DNA from: Candidatus Saccharimonadota bacterium
GTDB lineage: Bacteria; Patescibacteriota; Saccharimonadia; Saccharimonadales; Saccharimonadaceae
Length of the DNA stretch: 64,000 nucleotides
Assembly: GCA_017545485.1 (NCBI GenBank)
Contig: JAFWMY010000008.1
Location: forward strand, 62,001 to 126,000
Reading direction: 5' to 3'
Position numbers and translations under genes: made by a program. The notes beneath the pieces are model-generated. The model had not been told where the DNA came from. It was given only the letters and a program-made list of their open reading frames with translations, and searched no databases. Below are positions 33,196 through 41,578 of this stretch, piece by piece; position 1 is the stretch's first letter; the number at the start of each line of letters is the position of its first letter.

Positions 33196-34040
33196 AAAAG
33201 GGTTTTACTTTGGTAGAGCTTTCACTGTCAATTGCTTTTATAGCAATTTTATCTATTATTATTGTAATTATGATTACGAATACTATTTCTTCGTATAGGC
33301 GAGGCCTAACTTTAAACAAGATAAACAGTACAGGCATGGATTTGGTTGACGAGATACGTGCTACAGTACAAAATTCTCCTTCGCGATCGCTAGTGGGGCT
33401 TTGTTCTAGATATAATGATAATTCTAGCTCTAGTAGCTATTATGCAAGATGCGTGCAGGATGGAGGAAGGTATTTCGTGTCTGTAGTTAAAAAAGGGAAT
33501 GTTGGTGCCAATGTAAATAGCCAAGTACCAATTTATGGTGCATTTTGTACAGGAACCTACTCATATATATGGAACTCTGGGTATTACTTCTCTGATGAAT
33601 ATGGATTAAGCAATGGAGCTGTTCTGACATATTCTGATGATGGTGATAAAAAACAAATTGAAGGTTTTAAATTATTAAAAGTTGAAGATGGAAGTCGTGC
33701 AATTTGTGCTTCTATGGTTAATGAGAGTTCTTATTCATTGAAAAGTACAAACGAATTTGATGTTACTGACAAGCTTATAATAGTTGATGAGCCAATAGAT
33801 TTGCTAAAGGGCGATGTAGAAAATGATTTGGCAATTTATGATTTAGAATCTGCTATTCCAGCAGAGAGTAAAAGTAGCCAGAATTTGTTTTATTCGGTTT
33901 CGTTTATTTTGGGGACGGTCCAAGGTGGTATAAATATTAAAGCATCAGGAAACTTTTGCGCTACTCAGGGAGAATTAGAAAATATGGATTTTTGTGCAAT
34001 TAATAAATTTAATTTTGCCGTTCAGGCGACTGGAGCATAA
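33177..34040 (+). CDS. Pilin-like protein 2
   Basis: A prepilin leader with LKKGFTLVELSLSIAFIAILSIIIV heads a 287-residue protein; it overlaps the preceding gene by 19 bases, implying coupled translation. The head region is Ser/Tyr-rich with several cysteines (GLCSRYND, ARCVQDG, AFCTGTY, AICASM, NFCATQ, DFCAINK), so disulfides are likely. Probably a minor pilin working with its neighbours. Confidence 0.85.
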   Translation: MCTFGLKKGFTLVELSLSIAFIAILSIIIVIMITNTISSYRRGLTLNKINSTGMDLVDEIRATVQNSPSRSLVGLCSRYNDNSSSSSYYARCVQDGGRYFVSVVKKGNVGANVNSQVPIYGAFCTGTYSYIWNSGYYFSDEYGLSNGAVLTYSDDGDKKQIEGFKLLKVEDGSRAICASMVNESSYSLKSTNEFDVTDKLIIVDEPIDLLKGDVENDLAIYDLESAIPAESKSSQNLFYSVSFILGTVQGGINIKASGNFCATQGELENMDFCAINKFNFAVQATGA

Positions 34041-34041
34041 G

Positions 34042-35397
34042 ATGATAAAGGGTAAATTAAAAAACAGGTTTAAAAAAGGCGCAGCGTCATTCTATGTAGT
34101 GGCATTTTCAACTTTAATATTGGTTATTATTGCGGCAAGTTTTGCAGCGATTATTATTTCAGAAATTGCACGTACTTCAAATGATGATTTGGCGCAATCT
34201 GCATATGATTCTGCTTTGGCTGGCGTGGAAGATGCAAAGGTTGCGATTTATAATTACAGAAACTGTATTGAGCAAGGGTTTACTGCTTCGGCTAATATTG
34301 ATGATGATGGGGTTTTGACTTGTGGTGAGATTATTAAATATGTTGAGAGCGATGAGAAGAGTTGTGATATGGTCGCGAAAATTTTAAATCGAAGTATTAC
34401 TAGCGTAGACGATGATGGTGATATGGGTGTTTTTATTTCGGAGAAATCTGATGGTAACAATAATAATATGAGGCAGGCTTATACTTGCGTGAAAATTTCT
34501 ACGAAGTTGTCTGATTATCGTTCTACTTTGTCTAGTGCTAATCCAATCAAAATAGTGCCTGTAAAATTAGATGGGAAAAATGCTAGCGATATAAAGGCGG
34601 TTAGGATTAGTTGGTTTTCTGATTCGGATAGTGCTCTTGTGAAGTATTTGAATTTTAAGAACAGCAGAGTATTATTCCCGGCTCTTACGCTTGGAGCTTC
34701 GGCACCTCCGACGATATCTGTAACCTTAGTTCAGACCGCAGGTACATTTAGTTTTAGTCATTTTGATAATACAATTGGCGACCGTACGGATCGTGGAACA
34801 ATATTCTTAGTCCCTACTAATGATTATGCAAGGGCTATAGCCGAACCACTGAGTCCTGCAACTTATGTTCGGGCTTATAATACTGATAGGTCAGAAAACT
34901 ATATAAACAAAAATGCATTTCTTAAATCTAATGACAAGACTGCAAAAAATTTACCATATTTAGCATATTGTAATAATGACAGCGGAAATGAGTTTTTGTG
35001 TTCTGCTACACTCCAGCTACCTGAGCCAGTTGATGGAGATAGAAATAATGATACATTCTTGTTTGCGGTTTCTTTGCCATATGGTAGACCAGCAACGAGC
35101 TTTGCGATGGAATTTTGTGATTCTAATGATGGATGTGTAACAAAAGTTATTGCTGATGATGGAAGCGAAAGCACTGAAAGCCATGTGGTGCATTTGGATG
35201 GGGTGCAAGTTGGTGTAGACTCAACTGGTAGGGCAAATGACTTGTTTAGAAGAGTTGAAACGCGATTAGAGAGTACTGATGCGGCGTTTCCGTATCCTTT
35301 GTATGCTCTTCAGCTATTAGGTGATGACAATACATCTCTATTGAAGAAAGATCTCAAAACAATTTGTGAATGGAATTTTCCAGAACGAGGTTGTTAA
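34042..35397 (+). CDS. PilX-like pilus assembly protein
   Basis: After a basic start (MIKGKLKNRFKKGAASFYVV) comes a single hydrophobic helix (~17-42) and SEIARTSNDDLAQSAYDSALAGVEDAK, the pattern of PilX/PilX_N-type minor pilins that lack a classical leader. The 451-residue outer part contains several cysteines. I chose ATG 34042, one base after the previous stop, because TGGAG sits 8 bases ahead; an in-frame ATG at 33994 is less likely. Confidence 0.7.
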   Translation: MIKGKLKNRFKKGAASFYVVAFSTLILVIIAASFAAIIISEIARTSNDDLAQSAYDSALAGVEDAKVAIYNYRNCIEQGFTASANIDDDGVLTCGEIIKYVESDEKSCDMVAKILNRSITSVDDDGDMGVFISEKSDGNNNNMRQAYTCVKISTKLSDYRSTLSSANPIKIVPVKLDGKNASDIKAVRISWFSDSDSALVKYLNFKNSRVLFPALTLGASAPPTISVTLVQTAGTFSFSHFDNTIGDRTDRGTIFLVPTNDYARAIAEPLSPATYVRAYNTDRSENYINKNAFLKSNDKTAKNLPYLAYCNNDSGNEFLCSATLQLPEPVDGDRNNDTFLFAVSLPYGRPATSFAMEFCDSNDGCVTKVIADDGSESTESHVVHLDGVQVGVDSTGRANDLFRRVETRLESTDAAFPYPLYALQLLGDDNTSLLKKDLKTICEWNFPERGC

Positions 35398-35405
35398 AAT
35401 AAACA

Positions 35406-35434
35406 TTGACAGATTGTTTATTTTGATGTATAAT
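35406..35434 (+). promoter_or_regulatory. Promoter of initiator tRNA
   Basis: Perfect TTGACA, 17 bases, TATAAT, ending 11 bases before tRNA-fMet. Confidence 0.85.
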
Positions 35435-35445
35435 GAAAAATGCGT

Positions 35446-35522
35446 CGCGGGGTAGAGCAGCCTGGTAGCTCGTTTGGCTCATAACCAAAAGGTCGTTGGT
35501 TCAAATCCAACCCCCGCAACCA
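35446..35522 (+). tRNA. tRNA-fMet (CAT), initiator
   Basis: Starts CGCGGGG with the initiator-type unpaired first base (3' strand CCCCGCA), has D-arm AGAGCAGCCTGGTAGCTC, anticodon loop CTCATAA and encoded ACCA. Confidence 0.95.
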
Positions 35523-35527
35523 TTTTT

Positions 35528-36892
35528 TTATTTCGTTAAAAGTTTTCTAGCGGCTAGTTTAACCATATAATTATATTCATTAGTAGCATGAGGAGTGCTG
35601 GCTAGTTCAAGGGCAGTAACGCCATGGCGAATACATAATGAGAGCTCGCCAGCTAGGAGACTAGCGTGTGGAGCGACGACAGTGGCGCCAATTAGATGGT
35701 TGGATTTATCAGAAATTAGTTTTACAAAACCATAATTTGAGTCATAAATTTTGGCGGCAGGAATGTCGTTTATTTTTATGATTGCTTTTTTGTATTTACG
35801 ATCACGTTTTAATAAATCGTCTTCAGTAAAACCGACTGTGAGTACTTCTGGGTTTGTATTGATGGTTCTAGGGAAGCCTTGATAATTTGGCACATTTTTA
35901 CTGTGGTTTAACAGATTCGTTGCGAGTAGTGTGCCTTGATATTCGGCGCGTTCAGTGGAAGATTCTCCGCCTAAGCAATCGCCGACTGCATATATATGCT
36001 TGGCGGAGGTTTGGAAATTTTTGTCTACTACAATGCCGGTGTTTTTATATTTGATGCCAGCGTTTTCTAAGCCATAATCTAAGACTGGTTCACTGCCAGT
36101 CGCAAGAACTATACAATCTACTCGGACGATTTTTTCGGTACGGGAATTGCGGAAAATTACACATTTGCTAGTCTTGTCTTGTTCTAATGCGACGACTTTG
36201 CAGTTTGGTAAAACCATGATACCTAGTTCTTTGGTGAAGTGATTACTAATCGCTTCACCAACCTCTTTGTCTTCGTGAGGAAGAAGACGTTCAGCCGTCT
36301 CCATAATAATGACTTTTATACCTAAATTTGCGTAGTATTCGGCAATTTCACAACCAGTAGGACCGCCGCCAACGATGAGGGCAACTTTTGGTGAACGGCG
36401 AATTTTGATCGCAGTTTCAGGGGTAAGGTAGCTGACTGTGTCTGTGCCGGTGATTTCGGAAATCTTTAGACTAGACCCAGTTGCAAGAATGAAGTTCTCA
36501 GCGGACAGCTGTTTACTACTAACTGCAATAGTGTGTGTGTCTATGAAACTTGCGATACCGTTTAAATGAACTATGCCGGCTTTTTCTAGGGCGGATTTAT
36601 TAGCTTCACTGGCTTTAAGGACGGTTTTTAGTTGGTGAGAGACGGCATTGGGAAAACTAAAAGAAATGTCTTGATTTTGGAAGACTGGGGAAGAAGTAAT
36701 TTTATGATATAACTTTGATAAGTGCAAAGATGCAGCATATGGAATGTCGCGGGTGTTAATATTAGAACCACCTAGAAAATGGCTTTCTACTATTGCTATG
36801 CGTTTCTTTGACTTAGCAAGCGTTAAAGCGGCTGCAGTGCCAGCTGGCCCGCTACCAATAATAATATATTCAAAATCGTATTTTCTTCCCAT
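35528..36892 (-). CDS. Lipoamide-dehydrogenase-like flavoprotein lacking the redox cysteines
   Basis: A 454-residue pyridine nucleotide-disulfide oxidoreductase fold: FAD motif YIIIGSGPAGTAAA, NAD motif ALIVGGGPTGCEIAEYY, second FAD motif IYAVGDC, and a C-terminal dimerisation domain. The active-site segment that normally reads GGTCLNVGCIPSK is here GGSNINTRDIPYAA: both cysteines are gone. It therefore cannot do classical dithiol chemistry and may pass electrons by another route or be an NAD(P)H oxidase. It starts 2 bases after an 80-residue gene, downstream of a six-helix membrane protein in the same operon. Confidence 0.85.
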   Translation of the reverse strand: MGRKYDFEYIIIGSGPAGTAAALTLAKSKKRIAIVESHFLGGSNINTRDIPYAASLHLSKLYHKITSSPVFQNQDISFSFPNAVSHQLKTVLKASEANKSALEKAGIVHLNGIASFIDTHTIAVSSKQLSAENFILATGSSLKISEITGTDTVSYLTPETAIKIRRSPKVALIVGGGPTGCEIAEYYANLGIKVIIMETAERLLPHEDKEVGEAISNHFTKELGIMVLPNCKVVALEQDKTSKCVIFRNSRTEKIVRVDCIVLATGSEPVLDYGLENAGIKYKNTGIVVDKNFQTSAKHIYAVGDCLGGESSTERAEYQGTLLATNLLNHSKNVPNYQGFPRTINTNPEVLTVGFTEDDLLKRDRKYKKAIIKINDIPAAKIYDSNYGFVKLISDKSNHLIGATVVAPHASLLAGELSLCIRHGVTALELASTPHATNEYNYMVKLAARKLLTK

Positions 36893-36894
36893 CC

Positions 36895-37137
36895 TTATAT
36901 TATTTTATCACGATTTTTATAAACATAAGCAAAATCAGCGTTATATTTTGCGAGTTCTTTTGTGACAGTCCTTTTTAAATCGTTTTGAGTGATGATTTGT
37001 CTGTTTTTCATAGCTTTTTTTGTGGCTTTTAGTGTTCGGTCAATAAAAGAATCAGCTGCGCCACTAGGGATGCCTAGACCTTTGGCGTCAATGGTAAGTT
37101 CTTTTCTGAGTTCTTCTTCGTTAAAAGTTGTCTCCAT
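36895..37137 (-). CDS. Small protein in the flavoprotein operon (weak ATP-cone resemblance)
   Basis: 80 residues, mostly helical and basic: IDAKGLGIPSGAADSFIDRT and NDLKRTVTKELAKYNADFAY followed by VYKNRDKII. The C-terminal pattern recalls the end of an ATP-cone domain, but the match is weak. It sits one base after the membrane protein and two bases before the flavoprotein, so translation is tightly coupled. Confidence 0.65.
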   Translation of the reverse strand: METTFNEEELRKELTIDAKGLGIPSGAADSFIDRTLKATKKAMKNRQIITQNDLKRTVTKELAKYNADFAYVYKNRDKII

Positions 37138-37138
37138 T

Positions 37139-37840
37139 TTAAATCCTAAAACATATTAATAAAATAGCTATTAAAAGATAAGATGTGCATAAAATAAATT
37201 TTGTAAAGTTTTTGTTATGAACGCGAGAACGTTGAATGACGGCAAGATTGTGTTTTTTGTGGTATAGCCAGCGCGTAATAAGTAGCGGGATGATAGGAAC
37301 TATTATATATATAATGGTGAGGAATGAGTTTGATGGGTGCGAGATACTAAGTTGGAGAATTTCTCCGGAAGTAATAACAAACAGCGGCAAAGTGAAAATT
37401 AGCTCAGGAGTACTGCAAAGTGCGCCGAGAGCGAAAGCGTCAGAGCGAGTTTTGGCGGTTTTAGCGTGATAGTTGATTGAATTTGCGATTTTGCGTGGAA
37501 TGAATAGCCTAGTGCCTTCACCGCGATGATAATAGAAAAATAAACTAACGATAGAAAGAGCAAACATGATTCCGGTTAGAAACCAGGTAATGATATCAAT
37601 TCCTAAATGTGATAAATCAGCAATTACTACTGCTACAAGTGTGTAGGTTGAAAGAAAAATACAGGAGGATGTGATTTCTGTCCCGAGAATGAATAGAAAA
37701 GTATATTCTGAAGCACGTTTTCTAGAAAATCTACCATAGGCATAATGGCAAAAAAGAGCGTATGCGCCGGAAGAAAGTGTCAAAAAAGACATGATAAGCA
37801 CAGCCAGTAAAATAATTCCTACAGAGACTAAAACGCTCAT
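37139..37840 (-). CDS. Six-helix membrane protein (DsbD/CcdA- or LysE-like topology)
   Basis: 233 residues with about six hydrophobic helices. Cysteines lie inside or beside helices (SSCIFLSTY, GALCSTPELIFTLP, KFILCTSYLL); the fragment GALCSTPELIFTLPLFVI loosely recalls CcdA/DsbD transporters that carry reducing power across the membrane. TATACT (extended by TGC) ends 6 bases before the ATG, giving a leaderless operon mRNA with the two downstream genes. Topology is seen; transport of electrons is inference from the flavoprotein neighbour. Confidence 0.7.
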   Translation of the reverse strand: MSVLVSVGIILLAVLIMSFLTLSSGAYALFCHYAYGRFSRKRASEYTFLFILGTEITSSCIFLSTYTLVAVVIADLSHLGIDIITWFLTGIMFALSIVSLFFYYHRGEGTRLFIPRKIANSINYHAKTAKTRSDAFALGALCSTPELIFTLPLFVITSGEILQLSISHPSNSFLTIIYIIVPIIPLLITRWLYHKKHNLAVIQRSRVHNKNFTKFILCTSYLLIAILLICFRI

Positions 37841-37900
37841 GCTAAAAGTATAGCATGTTTGGGGTTGATTTTCTAGATAACAAGTGTTAGCTTTGGCTTC

Positions 37901-39259
37901 ATGAAAAAATTTTATTTAGGTTTGATAGCAATTGTTAGCATCTTTATACCCGTATTTGGAGTTTATAAAGTGACAGCTACAAAAAATGAGGTATTACCAG
38001 AATTATTTATAAAGGCTATTAATCCTGGGTACACAATAGACGGAGTTAGCAATGTTGGAGAAATGATAGAAATAAAGAAGAACTCCGTAGAATCTGTTTC
38101 GCTCGCTGGGGCCACTGTAGGCTATACTAATTCGGTCGGGAATTATTCGGTGTTATACGAGTTTCCCGAGGACAGTTGGATAACTGGCGAGTCTATCCTC
38201 CTTCGTTTGGCCAGTTCACCGGATAGTGAACTGGCCGCCGTAAACTATAGTAAGACAATTGCGTTTAAGGCGGAATTAGATTTAAAAATCGGAGATAAAG
38301 TGATAGATAGAGTATGTTGGACGGGTAAAGAGGGTTGTTATAAAGAGTTTAAATCTGCTAAGCCAACTACTTTGGTGAGGGATGAGGAAACTGGCGAATT
38401 TAGCCATTTTGAAACCTATGAGCCTAGTTATAATAATGAAAGCTATTATGTGGAGGTTTTAAAAGAAGAAGAAGGGTACGGCGAGATAGCGGGACATTGC
38501 AAAGGTTTAGAATTTTCTGAGATTTTAAGTTATTACGAGACGACGAAAACTGAGCAATTTATAGAAATACATAATAGTGGAACGGAACAGGTATTATTAG
38601 ATGGGTGTGTTGTGAGATACAAGGGAAAGGATTACTTGTTGAATGGCATTGTAGGTGCTGATGGTTATTATGTTTATAATCCGGTTTTTAGTTTGACGAA
38701 GAATCCGGTGAATAGTAATAGGTTAGACATTATTGATGTTAATGGAGAAATAATTGATACATTAGTTTATCCAAATGGCCAAAGAAAAGGGACAGCTTTT
38801 GCTTTGATTGGTTATGATAATAATGGCGTGGAAATATGGAGAACAACTTATGCTGTAACCTCTGGAAGTCCGAATATTTTTCAAGAATTTAAAACTTGTG
38901 AGGAGGGGAAAGTAATAAACAAGGTGACAGGAAATTGTGTGAAAGTGACAAGTGTAGCTGCAAAGATTTGCCCGGAAGGTCAGTATTTAAATATTTTAAC
39001 TGGTAGATGTAAGAAGAACGTTACGGAAAGTGAGAAGAAGTGCAAGGAAGGGTATTTTTTAAACCCTGAAACAGGTAGGTGTAGAAAAATTAAAGAAAAT
39101 ACTGGTGCAAATTACAATATTGCACCAGAAAAATATGAGGAAAAATCTTCGTTCGTGGCTTTATATATAGTGCTTGGCGTAATAGGACTGGGACTAGTAT
39201 ATTTAGTGTATGAATTTAGGCATGAGATTGTGAAGCTTTGGCGTAAAGTTTTTCGATGA
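37901..39259 (+). CDS. Surface protein with two lamin-tail domains and three Cys repeats
   Basis: 452 residues: signal peptide (1-~26), lamin-tail-like domain ~37-140 (FIKAINPGYTIDG, GEMIEIKKN), second ~200-325 (FIEIHNSGTEQVLLDGC), then three repeats of the form C-x2-G-x4-N-x2-TG-x-C (CEEGKVINKVTGNC, CPEGQYLNILTGRC, CKEGYFLNPETGRC), and a C-terminal membrane anchor with a basic tail. It is thus tethered outside the cell. Lamin-tail domains are common on CPR surface proteins; their ligand is unknown. The 3' end overlaps the convergent kinase gene by 44 bases. Confidence 0.8.
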   Translation: MKKFYLGLIAIVSIFIPVFGVYKVTATKNEVLPELFIKAINPGYTIDGVSNVGEMIEIKKNSVESVSLAGATVGYTNSVGNYSVLYEFPEDSWITGESILLRLASSPDSELAAVNYSKTIAFKAELDLKIGDKVIDRVCWTGKEGCYKEFKSAKPTTLVRDEETGEFSHFETYEPSYNNESYYVEVLKEEEGYGEIAGHCKGLEFSEILSYYETTKTEQFIEIHNSGTEQVLLDGCVVRYKGKDYLLNGIVGADGYYVYNPVFSLTKNPVNSNRLDIIDVNGEIIDTLVYPNGQRKGTAFALIGYDNNGVEIWRTTYAVTSGSPNIFQEFKTCEEGKVINKVTGNCVKVTSVAAKICPEGQYLNILTGRCKKNVTESEKKCKEGYFLNPETGRCRKIKENTGANYNIAPEKYEEKSSFVALYIVLGVIGLGLVYLVYEFRHEIVKLWRKVFR

Positions 39260-39839
39260 TTTCATTAAAAACGTCTTCACGAGATTGATCGCCGTTTACG
39301 GTAATAAGTAAGTCTAATGTTTTGTAGTGATTTAAAACAGGAACGGTTTTTTCGCGGAATTCTTGGAGCCTAGTGCGGAAGATTTCAATATCTTTGTCGT
39401 CTTTGCGGTCACCTCGGTCATTTAAATCTTTAGCTGCTGTGAAGCGTTTTTCTACATCTGTTTCGGAAATATTTAGAAGAATGACGGCTTTTATTTCGTG
39501 TCCTGCACCGGCTGCGACTGACATTACTTGGTTTTCTTCACCTTCCCAACGGCCAATTGATGAAAGAATCAGAGGAGAGTTGAATAAGTCACGTCTTTCA
39601 AAATATGGTAAGACCCATTCGTAAAAAATATTAGTAGGGGCTAGTGAGCCATCGGCGGTGTAATAATTGCCAGTTTCTTTTTCCATAGCACGGATAATTA
39701 ATCCGGATGAAAGGAACTTGGCATTTAGGACTTCCGCCAGTTTAACGCCTTGAGTGTCTTTGCCAGACATAGGTAATCCGAAAATATTAACCGATCCGGT
39801 ACCAAGCCAGTTTTTAATAGTTTGAAGTTTTTCTTCCAT
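39216..39839 (-). CDS. Adenylate kinase-like nucleotide kinase
   Basis: A P-loop kinase of the adenylate kinase family: VNIFGLPMSGKDTQGVKLAE (Walker A with GK-D-T instead of GKGT), FLSSGLIIR, a short lid-region with RGDRKDD, and the DRGD-R-type sequence for catalysis. 207 residues. It may phosphorylate nucleoside monophosphates but is more divergent than normal Adk. The start ATG 39839 follows a TATCAT box at 6 bases; the longer frame is unlikely. Confidence 0.75.
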   Translation of the reverse strand: MEEKLQTIKNWLGTGSVNIFGLPMSGKDTQGVKLAEVLNAKFLSSGLIIRAMEKETGNYYTADGSLAPTNIFYEWVLPYFERRDLFNSPLILSSIGRWEGEENQVMSVAAGAGHEIKAVILLNISETDVEKRFTAAKDLNDRGDRKDDKDIEIFRTRLQEFREKTVPVLNHYKTLDLLITVNGDQSREDVFNEIIEKLYAKASQSHA

Positions 39840-39855
39840 GCCATAATGATAGCAC

Positions 39856-39882
39856 AAAAAGGCTCAACGGTTAAGTTGAGCC
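39856..39882 (-). terminator. Terminator downstream of the 80-aa gene
   Basis: On minus GGCTCAAC, six-base loop, GTTGAGCC, T-run. A second GC hairpin (CGCCCC/GGGGCG, 39898-39919) stands between it and the gene. Confidence 0.8.
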
Positions 39883-39934
39883 AGAATAATGTTAATTCGC
39901 CCCAGCGTGAGCCGGGGCGAGGATGTATATGATA

Positions 39935-40177
39935 TTAAGAATAAAGTCTTTCGACTTCATTCCTAATGGACTCAGGGGCATAATGTTTGTCTCCTTTTAT
40001 CCAGAGTTTTTTGTTGACTTTATAGGTCCCAACCACAAAGAGCTGGCCGTCAACGCTTTGCTTAACTTGTGCACTCTGGTCATTGTAAAAGACATAATAA
40101 ACATGGCTGCCTTCTTTAAACTGGACGGATTTCAGCTTACTGTTTTGCTTTTCTTTCCTGATGTCTTTGCTTTTCAT
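39935..40177 (-). CDS. Small basic protein of 80 residues
   Basis: Lysine-rich start (MKSKDIRKEKQNSKLKSVQF) then a beta-patterned domain (SHVYYVFYNDQSAQVKQ, QLFVVGTYKVNKKLWIKGDKH). No family recognised. AGGAGG is 9 bases before the ATG, and a promoter with TTTACA, 17 bases, TAAAAT lies ~85 bases up. The leader contains a perfect 15-base palindrome just after the predicted start site and a GATGCT/AGCATC hairpin, so expression is likely regulated. Confidence 0.65.
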   Translation of the reverse strand: MKSKDIRKEKQNSKLKSVQFKEGSHVYYVFYNDQSAQVKQSVDGQLFVVGTYKVNKKLWIKGDKHYAPESIRNEVERLYS

Positions 40178-40237
40178 ATACGTCTCCTCCTTTTAAAGGT
40201 GCTAGATGCTGCAGAGAGCATCCATGATGGGGTTATA

Positions 40238-40252
40238 CGAACAAATTGTTCG
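40238..40252 (-). promoter_or_regulatory. Palindromic operator-like site
   Basis: CGAACAA-A-TTGTTCG, seven-base arms around one base, placed a few bases downstream of the predicted transcription start of the 80-aa gene (promoter -10 TAAAAT 40269-40264, -35 TTTACA 40292-40287). Confidence 0.5.
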
Positions 40253-40317
40253 CGTGTTTAGAGATTTTAGCATGGATTATTTGGTTTGTAAAGCTAGGAA
40301 AGGGCAAATAAAAAAAA

Positions 40318-40344
40318 TTAGCACTCTTTACATTTTAGTGCTAA
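40318..40344 (+). promoter_or_regulatory. CIRCE operator of hrcA-grpE
   Basis: TTAGCACTC, nine bases, TAGTGCTAA; one mismatch to consensus. It lies just before TATAAT (40350-40355), so HrcA should autorepress. Confidence 0.9.
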
Positions 40345-40361
40345 TTTTGTATAATTAGAGC

Positions 40362-41090
40362 ATGGATATCACCGATAGACAAAAGAAAATTCTTTGCCAA
40401 ATAATAGAGGAGTATGCGGAGACCGCTTCACCGGTAGGAAGCGTGATGATGGCAAAGCTTTTTGGTGTTTCACCGGCTACTATTAGGGCAGAAATGGCAC
40501 GACTGGAGGCTTTAGGTTTAATTGCACAACCACATACTTCAGCTGGGCGGGTACCTACAGATGCTGGTTATAGATTTTATGTGAATAATTTGGAAGGGAC
40601 GACATCGTTTGGAGAAGAGTCAGAATTAGCAAAGAGATCTTTTGAGCGAGGGACGCATGCGATTGAAGTAAGAGTTACATCGCAGTCTCAGGCTGATGCG
40701 GCGATAAGACGAGCAGTGGATTCTTTGGTAGAATTAACAGGCAATTTAGGTCTTGCGACGATTGGAGGACAATTGTATTTGTCTGGAATTTCGCAGTTAT
40801 TCACACAGCCAGAGTTTGTGGATGTTCGTCGGGTGCAAGCGGTGGCAAAACTACTAGATAATTTAGAGCCATGGCTTAGGGAAGCGGCGCCGGGAGAACC
40901 TCTTAATATATTTATTGGACAAGAAAACCCAATTGGGCGAAATTCTGAGGTGTCATTGATTGTCTCAAAGTTTCGCTCGCCATTTTCGGACAGGAGCTAT
41001 ATTGGAGTGCTTGGACCGACGCGTCAGAACTATTCGCGCGTAATGTCGCTAGTAAGATACACTGGTAATATGTTGGAGGAAATATTATGA
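40362..41090 (+). CDS. hrcA: Heat-inducible transcription repressor HrcA (short form)
   Basis: Represses dnaK and hrcA-grpE by binding CIRCE. The N-terminal winged helix is typical: TDRQKKILCQIIEEYAETASPVGS, PATIRAEMARLEALGLI, PHTSAGRVPTDAGYRFYV. The C-terminal effector part ends SYIGVLGPTRQNYSRVMSLVRY, also standard. At 242 residues it is about 100 shorter than usual; the central region is reduced. TATAAT ends 6 bases before the ATG, so the message is predicted leaderless. Confidence 0.93.
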   Translation: MDITDRQKKILCQIIEEYAETASPVGSVMMAKLFGVSPATIRAEMARLEALGLIAQPHTSAGRVPTDAGYRFYVNNLEGTTSFGEESELAKRSFERGTHAIEVRVTSQSQADAAIRRAVDSLVELTGNLGLATIGGQLYLSGISQLFTQPEFVDVRRVQAVAKLLDNLEPWLREAAPGEPLNIFIGQENPIGRNSEVSLIVSKFRSPFSDRSYIGVLGPTRQNYSRVMSLVRYTGNMLEEIL

Positions 41091-41527
41091 AAAAAGAAGA
41101 AAAAAATATAAAAAAAGACGAGAAGGATGAAAAAATAGCTGAGCTTATTGCGGATTTACAAAGAACTAGAGCTGATTTTGAGAATTATCGTAAACAAGTT
41201 GAAGCGCAAAAAGCTGCCGCGATGCAAACGGCTATTTATGCGACGGTGATAAAAGTATTACCGCTTTTGGATGATATAGATAGGGCATTAATGACTTATG
41301 AAAATGAACTTGGGCCTTTGAAGGGTTCGTTATCTAAGACACTGAAGGAGTTGAGTCTTGAAAAAATAGCATCAGATGAAGGAGTGGAGTTTAATCCGGA
41401 CTTACATGATGCAGTAATGGTAGAAGGAGACGGAGAGAAGGAAGTGATAGCGGAAACTTTGAGACCTGGATATCGTTTTGATGGAGAAGTATTGCGTCCT
41501 GCGATGGTAAAGGTAAAGAAAATTTGA
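41087..41527 (+). CDS. grpE: Nucleotide exchange factor GrpE
   Basis: 146 residues: long N-terminal coiled coil (LIADLQRTRADFENYRKQVE), then VLPLLDDIDRAL and the beta-domain with EGVEFNPDLHDAVM and LRPGYRFDGEVLRPAMVKV. Releases ADP from DnaK. Its ATG overlaps the hrcA stop (ATGA), so the two are translationally coupled under the CIRCE operator. Confidence 0.95.
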   Translation: MKKEEKNIKKDEKDEKIAELIADLQRTRADFENYRKQVEAQKAAAMQTAIYATVIKVLPLLDDIDRALMTYENELGPLKGSLSKTLKELSLEKIASDEGVEFNPDLHDAVMVEGDGEKEVIAETLRPGYRFDGEVLRPAMVKVKKI

Positions 41528-41578
41528 AAAAATAACAGATAAGTGATATAATAAAACGAAGTTAGAAAGGAAAAATTT

